Positions 45,706 through 61,461 of a stretch of DNA of 64,000 nucleotides are shown here, in pieces. Both the position numbers and the translations under genes were made by a program. Each line of letters begins with the position of its first letter. Position 1 is the first letter of the stretch. The stretch spans positions 15,090,659 through 15,154,658 of the forward strand of contig CM032797.1 in assembly GCA_019155185.1 (NCBI GenBank), given 5' to 3'. Under the pieces are notes generated by a model. It saw only the letters and a list, made by a program, of their open reading frames with translations, was not told the origin of the DNA and searched no databases. The stretch comes from Beaufortia kweichowensis. Lineage: Eukaryota; Chordata; Actinopteri; Cypriniformes; Gastromyzontidae.

Positions 45706-47034
45706 AATCAGGCCTTTAAGACTGTGATATTGGGACAAATGGGTTTGGCTCAACTGCTCATAAAGTCATGTTTCAAAATGAATATAAAATAAATCTCTGT
45801 TTAAGTGTTGGTGTAGTTGTTGTATTTTACCTTTGTATGGTTGTCAAAATGGTGTTAAATGCTAGTTAAGGCACTTAAAGCTTATTGCTGGTATGCCTTT
45901 CAAGAAAGTAGCTACCAGGCAACCATGATGCTGTGCATGTAGGAGATCTGAAGGCAGCACACAGCTCATTGTGTGATCATTTTGTTCGCCTTATTTGAAA
46001 CCCACTGCAAGTAGCAGTGAAACGTGATGATACTGTATGAATATGCTGACCACAGAGAAAACCTGCCAGCAGTGCAGTGAGCTCATGTTAATGACTCAAG
46101 TATTTAGTTTCAGGTCAGATATACTGTAAGTGTCCTTTGTTAATGGGCATTATTACAGTTTTGGTGTGTTTGTTTACTTATGTCATTCATGTTAACTGCT
46201 GAATAAGATACATTCCAAATGTGATATCAAGATGCCATCCTGCATTATTGTTTGCATTATTTTTGATGCTGTGGTATTTAACTGGTTCTTCACTTCAATT
46301 CTGCAGCTTAAAGACAAATGTATTTCCACGCTTATTTTTTATATTTTTTTATTTAACTTATTTTTTGTAAAGCCAATTTAATGTGACAATAAAGCAACAT
46401 GAGAAAGATCAAATCTGCTTTAACGATTTTTCTTGTGAAATTGCTCAGAAGAAACTTTTCACACTCTCCATTTTGTCCTCTCATTATTCTTTGTCCACCT
46501 TCAGCTTGAGCCCAAAAGGTGATTTGTCTACACCACATAATCTAGCAGAAGATTGCCTTATGAGCTCTTGGAAACAAATTCATTCTGTCAATCTGTTTTG
46601 AAGGTTAACAGTACCCAGAATAGGCTGTCCTTTACTTCAACTCAAAAAGAAAGAATTTCAATTTCCCTGAGCACTTGTGATTTATATACATAGATATTTA
46701 TAGTCTCACTATTTACCTCTCCATAGATCTACAATTTAAATACTTTCATATTTGCTCACTGGCACTTGGTACTGTGTATAACCAGTCGCTTGATTTGTAA
46801 GCAGCAGCATTACTATTGATGCACTGCAAAACAATGCTTTAATACAAGAATGCACACATGGGTCCCTAAATCCTTAAGCTGTGGTGTCCAAAGCATAACA
46901 TATAGGCAAGTATATACATTTTACTTTGTTAAGAGCCCTTCAAAATCAGTTTTTACAGAATGCTTTTTTGACATCCTGAGGCTAGTAACAACATACAGCC
47001 TAAACATACCAAGTAATTCAGCATATGAATTTTA

Positions 47035-47290
47035 CAAGAAGGTTGTATTTGTTAACATTAGTAAATATATTAGATAACATGACCTAATAGTTTTCAAGCA
47101 TTTATTAATCTTTGTTAATGTTAATTAAGTTTTTCAAGTTAGTTCGTTGTGCATTAACTAATGTTAACAGATAAATATGTATTAGTAAATGCTGAAATTG
47201 CTGATTAATAAAGGCTGTATGTGTGCTGTAAGTATTGTTTAGTGTTAACTATTGTATTAACTAATGTTAACAAATACAACCTTATTGTAT
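47035..47290. mobile_element. MITE with long inverted termini
   Basis: Left AAGGTTGTATTTGTTAACATT and right AATGTTAACAAATACAACCTT are exact inverted repeats of about 21 bp around a ~210 bp AT-rich interior with further TTAACTAATGTTAAC phrases. No ORF. The 3' phrase is one of the commonest in cyprinid DNA. Confidence 0.85.
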
Positions 47291-50200
47291 AGTGCTATCA
47301 AATTTTATTTTTTACCCATATATTTTGTAAACCATACTGTTGCTTCAGTCACACATAATTATTGCTGAAGTTGGACAGAGACATACTTTTCCTCTCAGGT
47401 TCCTCTAATGTTATTAAATCAGGCCCTCTTCTCCTTTATTACATGAATTGCCCTCCTGCCCTTTTTACATGCTTGGCGGCTGCCTAATTAAGAGTCATTT
47501 CCCATTTGTAAGCCCCAGAGACCCTCTAGGTCTAACAATCCTTTTCACAAAAAGAATTCGCAAAATCTCTGACAGTCTGTCAGCCTGATGGAAACCTGTG
47601 CCATTGTACCATAGTTCATTTAAGGTCTTCAGTTGATTCAAAATGTCATTTCACTCCTGCCATGCTTGCAAATATCTGTTTTTCAAAATACAGCCTACAT
47701 AGTGTACATACTATACTGTATGTTGCAATAAACATTTAACAACAGCATTATTTATTGTGTTTTTGTTATTACAGTATATGGCAAAAAAGATTTTTAGAGA
47801 ATAATACATCTGTGAAGCACGTCTTCAAAATATTTTTGGTTTTAGAAAAGCAGATTTATCATCCGGATGGTGAAAGGTCAACTCAGTATAATCTATTGAT
47901 TACGGTCTAACATAAAATTTACTTAAACTCCCTTTAAAAATGAAAAGGTTTCCTTTGACATCTTCAGCAATCTTTTCACACTTAAGACTGAAATGAAATA
48001 TAAATTCCAAGAATGAGACACTCACACGCCGCAGCTTCATAAGTGGATTGACAATCAAGTCTCTGCTCTCCTTTACTGCTGAATAAAATCTCAGCATCTC
48101 CAGCCAAAGCTTAAACAACTATAAGAGTAGCCTTTTACAAATCATTTCAGGCTTTTATGGAGAAGCTTTACAGAGACACGGCCATGGGCCGTGGAGCTAA
48201 TGTATCAATGCCCATCCTCGATTACAGGCAATCAATTAGTGTGACCACATAGGACAATTAGAAGAAAATCTCTACAGCATCTACTTGCATGTGAGAATAA
48301 AATTGCATCCACTTTGGTATTTGCATTTTCATTTTGAAGGTGCTCCAAATGGTCTTTTCATGTAGACCCAGCAAGCAATTTAGGCCGTTAATTTGTGGTG
48401 CACGTGGCTGAAGCATTTATGTAACAAGATTATAAAGAAACAGCTGTTATTTATTATTTTATTAACTCACTGTATTGTAAAATAGGTATGATATTTTATT
48501 TATTAAGAATCTTTACAACTGAAACATCTACTTTTGTTTATAAGGCCTTACATTCTACAAATCTATTTTTGCTGTACCCAAATTAGGTAAGGTAAATTCT
48601 GACTCCTGTCAATCAAGCAGAAAACACAAAACCAAAATAAATGCATCAGCATTTAAAAAGCATACGCTTTTATGTTCAAACAACCTAATTAACTTGACAA
48701 ATTGAATCGCTGAGAGCTATTGGAATACTCCATTAAAACTCTGTAGAGTGTAGAAAGTGTACAGTACATTGTTTGTACGTGCATCTGATAGATGCTTTTG
48801 ATGCAGGATAATATACTGGACCTGTGGGACACTGGCATCATTCATCTAGACTCATTTAGGCATGGAAACATATTCAAAAACTGAGCCAAGTGGCACCTGC
48901 ATTTAATATGGATTATACAATTACTGTACTGTTATAGAAGCACTGTAGTTGTATAAAGGAAAATTTTAGATTTCAGTACAAGGTAAATTAAATTTACAGC
49001 ATTTGTAGAACAAAGTTGATCACCACAAAAATGATTTTAATTCGTCACTTGTTTACTTAAAAATAACGGTTACATTGACGCACCTGCAATGGAGTTCAAT
49101 GGGGCTAGTCCATTAACATTAAGGTACAGACTGTTAAAAATATAGGCTCAAAATATTAAGTATCATATGTTCCATATATCAGCACAATAAATTAGCTTAC
49201 TTTGGTAAATTAATATTGATACAACTTACCACGGTGTGTGTTTTAAAATGGACTGGCCCTATCTATTTCCAGTGTCTTAAATATTACACATCTAAAAATC
49301 AAAAGAGAAATCATTAAAAAATACAATGTGATATAAAAGTATTGGATGACTTTATATTGTCTATAAAATGTGTTTGTGGAAGTTTGGGGTCAGACAGAAA
49401 TGAAGAAAACAGAAACTCATGGTATTTTTTATTAACGCATGTACGTGGCAGTTTGCCTTCCTGGGTATTATTGTAGTAAGGTGCACAATTTATATGAACA
49501 AAAAAGCAATAGTCATCGCTCTCTGCGATATTAGCTTAATAGGATATGATTTATTAGCAGTGTCAAAATTACCCATGAGGTTACAGCGCTAAAGGCTCAT
49601 AGAAACTCTTTTAAAAGAAGCAAACATCTTTCAGTTTCAGGAGATGTTCAGGAGGGGAACAATGGCAAAATGATGAAAATTGACTTGACAATTTTTCGAA
49701 ACCCAGTGAAGCATGAAAGTGGGAACCAGTTTCAATTACACCTTTAGGATAACAAGGCTAATGGCATAAGATGATATTCACAATCACGGTAAGCCGCTGG
49801 GACAGGCCTATTTTTACCTTATGTGATTACTTTGCAGGAAAACAGCAAATGAGATCTGAATAAAATTTCTCCATTAGGGATTATACACGCTGTGGGAATG
49901 ATGTGTACCGCATCTCATCACGCTGATATTCAGTGTCTCTGTAACACTAGCCAAGCTGGCACAGCCGCTTAAACATCACGCTCAGAAACTCTCTGACCCA
50001 CCTCAGAGATCAGGACTTCGTTTTGTTCAGTTTTTTTAATTTTTGTTCATCTGTGAATCGGAAAGTCTTGCTGCTAATATTTTTAAAAAGTCACATCTGA
50101 GTGCTTGATCGGTAATTGTGGAACTTATTCAAATATTCAAAACAAAAGATCACGTTTTCAACAGCACATCAGCAAGATACTTTTACATAATATTTACATA

Positions 50201-50589
50201 TTTCCAAGAAGCTACATTATAAGATATTTACATATTTCCCAAAAAGATGATTTAAATCGATTGACACTGAATGTTCTGTTTAAAGGTTACGTGCCCTGGA
50301 TGTGCCTTCTAAGAATTACTTTTAAATTATTACATTTTTCAGGGTGAAAAGCTGGATCTCAACCTCATATAGACAGGAACAGAATGCTCGAAATGCCCCA
50401 CATTTACGAACGATGAACGTGTCTGTCAAAAGAATGAATGTAAATCTGTTAGCGATTTCTTTTTTTGGTCAGAGTTTTGCAGTGAATGTCTATAAGACTG
50501 TGATGTGTAAAGTAATATTGATCAAACTTTACAAAGCTCTCCTTACACGGCAACAATACAAGAGTGTAGTAGGTTTACCATCATGTCCC

Positions 50590-50650
50590 TTTTGCATTTA
50601 CATTTACATTTAGGCATTTAGCTGACGCTTTTATCCAAAGCTACTTGAAG
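50590..50650 (+). repeat. SINE-like conserved tail
   Basis: TTTAGGCATTTAGCTGACGC followed by TTTTATCCAAAGCTACTT; plus-strand version of the tail seen at 9253 and 43906. Confidence 0.7.
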
Positions 50651-52889
50651 CGACACATCAGAAGTGGCAACAATAGTACTTTTGCTAATGAATATGCCTC
50701 TCTACACCGAGTTCTTCCTGAGAGATTTAAAAAGCCTTGATAATTACTGATGGTATTATCCTTGGCCTCAAAAACACTAGACTTATCAATGAAAAGAAAT
50801 AAACAGAACAAATCAGGACGTTCCATCTGCCTACAAAGGAAATGGGGATCATCCATAAAAATGATACCCCAGATTCTTGAAGTCTTTAGACTGTCAGCCT
50901 CCTGATTCCCATTTGCTGCTGTACATTTACTGAACAATCTATTAATGAATTTTGATTCTCTTAGGGGACGTCACTGCTGGTACATGAGTCTGAAAAAGGG
51001 GAAAATGCTGGAGCTTCTGTTTGGGCTGGGTTCAGGGTCAAAAACCCTATTTGACATTCAGCTGAGCTCTCTGGTATTTAATGAAAACCATTTACTCAAG
51101 CTAATATTAGAAGACTCATAATTAAGTCTGAGATTGCTGTTAATGTATTTGGTTGGCAGAGAAAGCCGGTATGCATCATGAATGTTTTCCAGACAGCATC
51201 TAAAATGGCACTATGTATTCAGCTGAAGTAAATTGAATAAACCATTTTTTTTGTATATGTCATTTTCTAACTTCAGAAATTACAAATGAAATGGCATGGG
51301 CCATTAGTAATAGCTGTTTTCTCCACATCACGGCAACACTGAAGAGCACTGCTATTGACCTACTAATCGATGCTAAATGTTGCATTGTTAAGCCCAAGCT
51401 TGTTTATCATTTCTGAAGACAATAATGTAAAAGCAGCTGAGATACTTGCTGAACAGTCTGAAGTATACATTAAAATAATGTGTTAACACCCAATGCATGA
51501 TAATTTCATTGCCATAACCTTTATTTAATTACAGCGGGTGTACTGGGCTATATTGCTATTGTCATGTGTTGGAAAGAGGAAGACAGATAGTGTTAGGGAT
51601 GTTGTACTGTAGTTTTCAGGGCAGCGTGGTAGTGAAATTATCTAATTGTCACAAGACAAAGACCAATTACTGTTTTCAAGCCACTGTCTCTGATGATTAC
51701 TTGAGCAACACATCAGCCAGAGCTGTTTAAGTGACGGGAATCCACTCTTGTGGAACACTTCTCCACATGCAAAGAGTTTATATACCATCTAACCTAATCT
51801 CATAGAAAACACATATATTATAAGGTGGCAACTTTGTATGAATATGTACAATGTAAATTGTACAAATATGTATGATTATTAGAAAAGAAACAAGAATAAA
51901 GCCCCGCCTCAAACATAACATCACTGGGGAAAATCTATGTAGAATTGCTATTGTAAGAATTCATACAAATCAGCCATCTTGTAAAATACAGTAATAATGA
52001 ATTGCCATGACTACAATGTCAATACAATATGTTTTCAGTTGTGTACAGAAAACATATTTGTGTGACAAATCATCACATACAGTAATTCAAACATCATATT
52101 CTATAACAACGGAACCCCCTATAAAGTCCTGGTGACGACTGAGGCTTAAAGAGAAAAAAGTCAAACACAATGGGCCTATCTGTACAGCATTCTGTAAAAT
52201 CTGAAGTCAAGTCTGTGAGCAGTGACACATTGTGAGCAGTGTAGAAATCTGAGAGACAGCTGAGACACAAGGGACACATATGAAAAGAGGAAATGTGCTC
52301 TCATGATATCGCTACATCTCAAAATCACACCTAATATGTCAAACGGACATATGAAAACAGAGGTATGGCACAGAAATGTATATCAATATTGCAGGCTGTT
52401 TATTTCACTGTGGAAATTAAACAAACACCACATCATTTTTGAACAATAATAAGAACACCATATTTGGTATTCTGTGCTTGCTCCTGAAAGTCCACAGCTA
52501 CCACAGTATGCACTTTATAACAAATAAAAGGGAAAAAGAAAAGAAAATTGTTTACTCGTAAAATGAAAATACTTAAGCCTCACATCGTTTCAAAGCTGTA
52601 TTTGGTTATTTTCTCCTGTGGACATAAAAGTAGAAATGTAGATGCGCTGCTTCTGAGACACAAAATTCATAGTGACCAGCAACTAAGAGTAAGCAATAAT
52701 TTTGTACCATATTTATGTATTTGTGAATCACTGTAACACATGATAATCTTCCCCTCTCCAGCATTTAAAAATGGCACGTCAATATCAATGATGTCAAAAT
52801 GGCATTAGTCTACTATATTGTATGGATGCAGATTGCTGTTTTAAGCTAGTCACTACAACCTTTTGTCGTTTAGTAAAAGCTGCAAAACT

Positions 52890-52965
52890 TTTTACTTTTG
52901 TGTTCCATAGTAAAAAAAACATCAGCATGGGTTTGGCACAACATGACAGTGAGTAAATAAATTAA
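52890..52965. mobile_element. Fragment of cyprinid palindromic element
   Basis: CTTTTGTGTTCCATAGTAAA followed by GGTTTGGCACAACATGACAG and TGAGTAAATAAATTA resembles one arm of the element at 45460-45705. Confidence 0.55.
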
Positions 52966-53145
52966 AAAGCACTGCACATCCAGAAATCAAAACCTCATAG
53001 TTGCACACTCTTCAAATGATGACAATCAGACACAGCGCACGTCGCATCTCAGCATGTTTTCTCAGAGCTTCGCAACGCCGGCCGTCTGAAGACGGGCTGT
53101 GATGGGGAACACGCCACAGCCGCTGCTGAATTTTAACCTCTCTCC

Positions 53146-57103
<3,958 letters not shown>

Positions 57104-57429
57104 GTTTTTAAAGAAGTAGTTGTTAAGTTGTCTTTATTTAAAGCCGGAGGAGCAAACAAGACATTTTTGAAAGATTGTTTTGAATCACAGCTATGGGTGG
57201 CACACGGTGCATCCTTATTTTTCGTCCGGGTGGAAACATCTAGTTTAATTCCTCCAGCAGGTAATGAAATGGAGCCTTAGATTAAAGTCTTTACATTAAA
57301 GTTTAAATTTAGCAAAAATAAAAAATACAAATAGTTTAATTTTGTGGGTTATTGGCGATAAAATTATGAATTCAACGCATACTTTTAAAGCGCGTATTTT
57401 ACAAATATTTTGATTGTGTGGAAAAATAA

Positions 57430-57650
57430 AGTATGCGTTATTATTCACTACAGTAAATGTAGTTAAATTCCTAGTAGTGTTTTTGAACCTCTCCATAGTC
57501 AATATTAAAGTATACTACAGTATTTACTACAGTTGATCAATTCACTATAGTTAATGCTACAAAATAAGTTTAGTAATTATTATAATAGAACAGTTAACTA
57601 CAATTTACTATAATGTACTATAACAAATACTTTATACCAGTGTTTTTCAT
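57430..57650. mobile_element. Degraded MITE rich in ACTATAGT/CTACAGTA phrases
   Basis: Repeated TACTACAGTATTTACTACAG, CACTATAGTTAATGCTAC and ACAATTTACTATAATG phrases in both orientations, flanked by TTTTTGAAC and AGTGTTTTTCATG. No ORF. Family not named. Confidence 0.5.
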
Positions 57651-59721
57651 GTGGCTTATATAGTTACTGACCAAAATAATAGATTCATAGTTTTACAGAT
57701 GAATTCTTTAACATTATCATGATTGATAGTGGTTGTGAGCTGGCACATAGTATAATTTTGTTATATAATCTGTGATGCAATTAAACAGTGTGGATTACAA
57801 AATCCTTTACAAAATCTTTTACGCTAAAGTGCAGAGGATTAAAAACTAAGCCTTTTTATTGAACACATTAATCAACATTAAGCATCACAATTCAGTCAGC
57901 TATGCTAAGGGTAATTTAAGTTTAATATAAAGTCAATTAGAAAAAAACAATCATCTGTGACTTTAAACTGTCATGCTTATAGTGTATAGGAAAAAACTAT
58001 ACCAGATATTTCTTTTTTTAATCCTGTAGTTCTCAGGTAGGTCACAGTAAACCCAGTGTAGCAGTCATAAGGATCTGCAGACAACTCTTGCATTGACTTA
58101 TGTCAGTTATATCAATATTACATTGGTATATTTTACTAGCCGGCTGTTCGTGAGCTGAAATTTTATAGATTTTCTTATATTTTTCTCGTTATATCTCCAA
58201 ACTGAAATATTTTTCCCTTCGAAAACACAATAACTCAAGACTCGAGATAACAATTTGTTAACAATCCAGCATTCACAGTCATGCCTTATATTTTTCCTGC
58301 ACAATCTAGCAGTGCAAGACTTTTGAATAGAATATGCCAACAGCAGAAGCCTCATGCATTTAGATCTCACTGGCAGAGCAGGTGTCCTTCCCAGTAATGT
58401 GCTCTATCCTGAATGCTTCACGGTTAAAGACAACTATATTGGACAGTAGGCCTATAAACATAAAAAAACATTTAATGTTTTTATAACGAATTTAAAGAAG
58501 AATCTGAATGGTTAACCTCTTATTTAAAGCCATTGTAAAATAGCTTATAAAGACAACATGTTTCAGTTGAATTTAGATATTACTGCAGCAACCGTAATCA
58601 CCTTAATGCTACTTTGTGTTGCACGTTTCAGGTTTTCTAAAGTTTATCTTAAAAATTACTTACAGTCAAGAAAGCCATGTCAGTGATCTCACATGTCTTT
58701 TAGAGTTCTGAGAATATAAACAGTGTCTCAGACTGTGCTTAGATTTCCCAAGACATCAAAGTCTAAAATAGATTGAACTTAAAACATTGGATGAACTCCA
58801 TTAAGTGTCCTGAGTTCTGATTGCTAAATTTGAGTGAAATTTTGTGTTGTGAGCAAATTTCAAGTGTAAGCAGATGTTTATTTAGACTGTCACCCAATAA
58901 TGCAAAATAAATCTAAAAAATATGAACAATGTGAATTCATTTTATAAGACAGTAAATATGTTTCATTATATAATATTTAAAAACATATAATTAAAAGGGT
59001 AAAAGGGTTAGGTAATGTTTTACACTGCAGATAATTCTATAGCATTAACATGCTTTCTATTAACATGTTTTCTAGCATATTATTAAAATCAGCACAATAA
59101 GGGGTTGCCATTGTGATGAATAAGTTCAATCTGACCACCTTTTAGTTTTGACAGACACGCTGATTCAATTTCCTGTGACCTAAACTTTTTGTCTGAACAT
59201 AATGACCAGGAAATAAAGGTTCAGCAATGATCTAAACTTCACGCTTTCCTGCCCAGGAGCGTTGCAGGTCATTACCGAACAGTATGTGAGGTGACAGTCT
59301 AAATAAACTGCTGCTTACACTTGAAATTGGCAGGCACAGCGCAGTACAAGACAGTGATTAATAAGGCTAATGGATTTTCTTACAAACGTGTTAAATAGGA
59401 TGAATGTGGCTTTGAAGGAGAAATGGTTTTGCGAGTACTGCAAGTACATTGCTGCTTGTTTCTCATAGTAATGTGAATGTTATTGTTGTTATTATCCCAT
59501 TTGAAATAATAATCCCCAGGAATTTGAACATATGATCCCTTTTTTTCTAAGAGGAAAATGAGGGACAAGCAGCTTTTTGCACTTACTGTTGAAAATGCAA
59601 TGAACTGGCAACACAACCACAATTTTAGTGTGGGCTTGTAATTTCTAAAAAACATTTAGAAATCTAGATTTGTTTCAGTACAGATTATATTTCAGTTTTG
59701 TATTAGTTTCCTAATAATTTA

Positions 59722-59820
59722 CATGCATTTGGCAGATGTTTTTATATTTAAGTTATATATTTTATCAGTATGTGTGTTCCTTGAAAATCAAACCCAGCCC
59801 CATTAACGATCTATCAATTT
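59722..59820 (+). repeat. SINE-like repeat copy, degraded
   Basis: GCATTTGGCAGATGTTTTTAT followed by TATCAGTATGTGTGTTCCTT and AAAATCAAACCCAGCCCC; same family as 29978-30115. Confidence 0.65.
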
Positions 59821-59999
59821 GGGTAACTGAAGCACTAAATATTGATTGGCACTGGTGCTTAGCCTTGACTCTTTAATGAGACTGTAACATGTATACTATG
59901 ACACCAAACCGACTCTAATTGGGTGCTCTGAGAGATGCCGTAGGGTTCACGTCACTAGAACATATAGATTTGTATGTGTTCCGAGATAAAGCGTTCCAT

Positions 60000-60268
60000 C
60001 TCCTCCATGATTAATGCAGAAGCCTCCAGCTTTGACCCAATCTAATGATGAAAGCCACACAGCGGGCCCTCCGCCACTCATCGCTCCCCTCGTCCGAGGG
60101 CAGCCTGTTGGGCCGGTGGCTCTGGGTTCACATCAGCGGCTGAGGGTTTGTTAGTGGAGAGCTCACGCTGGAGTGGAAGAAACCTTTTGTTGAATTATTC
60201 CTCGGGTTATATGGCTTCCAGCCTCATCACTCAAACTTTTGCCAGGAAGTTCACAGGGGGTGATGCAG
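60000..60268 (+). other. GC-richer block, possible leader exon of an unknown transcript
   Basis: Markedly richer in GC than its surroundings and ends with a donor-like CAG/GTAAAG at 60268/60269. The short ORF MASSLITQTF from 60211 would stop soon after splicing to 60777, so it is not obviously coding. It could be a first exon, or conserved regulatory DNA. Confidence 0.3.
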
Positions 60269-60479
60269 GTAAAGAAGCTCTGTTCGTCTGCAACTCAGCA
60301 CAGTGATCTATGCCACTCTGATTCAGAGATCGGAGAAGTGCAGTGTTTCTCAGTACTCTTCAGGACACACAGAGCTCAATTCACTTCAGCGGGATTATTA
60401 GCTCTGACTCTCTGTCAGGGCTCTGCTGAATAAATAATGACGGGCTGATGGATTTTCATGTTCTCTTCCTGTTCATTCG

Positions 60480-61090
60480 TCCTGTCTCTCCCTTATTCTC
60501 TCTTATCTCTTTCTTGCTTTCCCTCTCTCTGTGTATATATACCATGAATGTGAGCCGCTCCTTTAGGCATTTTTCCATCATCATCTTGTTTTGTTTTGCT
60601 TTGCCATAGGCGTCGTTTTGCTATAAACTGTACGTTATGTTGTTGTGTTCACTCTCACTCATTATGTGTGTTCTGCATGTGCCTACGTCTCATCAATCTT
60701 ACTTGTAATCGTAGCGTGTTTCATTTGTTATATGAAACAAAGAGATTTTATGTATTTTAATGGGCTTTTGCCTTAGGCTTTGTGTAATTCCGAAGAGCAG
60801 CCGGCATCATGGCCCACTGCACGGGCAAATTGTGCCCTTTTGAAGAGCAGGGAAAATTTATCAATGTCAAGAAGGTCCCAGAATCTTTTCAGGTTTGTGC
60901 TATTTTTGGAAACGGCGTGAGGTGTTGAAGGAAGAATGTTCCCATTCTTTCTCTCTGTTATTCTCTCCCCCACTTCTCTTTTTTCCTCTTTTCTCTCTCT
61001 TTTTGTTATTCAATTATGCTTCTCCCCTCTCTCTCTTTCTGTTCTCTCTATGTCTCTCGCTCTCCCTCACTGTCTATTTTCTGCTTTACA
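60480..61090 (+). repeat. Pyrimidine-rich tracts
   Basis: CT-rich low-complexity DNA at about 60480-60535 and 60945-61080, the latter directly upstream of the acceptor at 61091. Confidence 0.7.
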
Positions 61091-61461
61091 GCTCTTCCCA
61101 TATCGCATGAATGCCCCTGTCACATCCGCCACCACTGAGGACACATGCCTCCTGGGGCATCCTGATTGGCTGAAGTTTCAAAGAGTCCAGTGTAGGTGAG
61201 TGGGTGGCGGTTTGACTGGAGGGAGTGCGACAGACAGCGCCGAGTCTGTGCTCAAATGCCGGGGCTCCGCGACTGAGTCCAATAGAATATTTGAAGTGGG
61301 CTTCCACACTTTTTCTCTCCTCTATCCACAGTAATCACAGTGATTCTTGGGAATGTTTCACAATGCTAATCTCGGCCCTGTCAAATCTGTCTTCCCACAT
61401 GCAGCACTGTGCGCACAGTGTAACACTTGAGTGTGTATGTTTGATGTATTGCGATAGCTAA
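60809..61461 (+). CDS. Unrecognised spliced ORF, 105 aa (speculative)
   Basis: Three segments with correct GT-AG borders and matching phases can be joined: 60809-60892 (the exon would begin at 60777 after CCTTAG), 61092-61195 (after a long CT-rich tract and TTTACAG; donor AG/GTGAGT), and 61332-61461 (after TATCCACAG). The product starts MAHCTGKLCPFEEQ, has several Cys and no known motif, and stops at TAA 61459-61461. I do not recognise it. No repeated domain, signal peptide or membrane segment is evident. It may be a lncRNA or pure chance; the long pyrimidine tract and three good splice pairs are the only support. Confidence 0.25.

Larger units (their letters stand above)
45706..53145. other. 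Intergenic, mc4r to c5orf22
   Basis: No gene recognised. mc4r polyadenylation signals are possible at about 45788 and 46388. Blocks at 46380-46620, 47380-47660, 49540-50000 and 50640-51000 are of more complex composition than the flanks and carry no ORF or repeat; they may be conserved regulatory elements, judged by eye only. Confidence 0.5.
57104..60200. other. Intergenic right of c5orf22
   Basis: Very AT-rich. Apart from the c5orf22 leader at the left edge, no exons are seen. Confidence 0.5.

Noticed and set aside
50105..50613. Two adjacent plus ORFs of 80 and 89 aa
   Set aside because: Low-complexity composition and read-through into a SINE-like tail; no family match.
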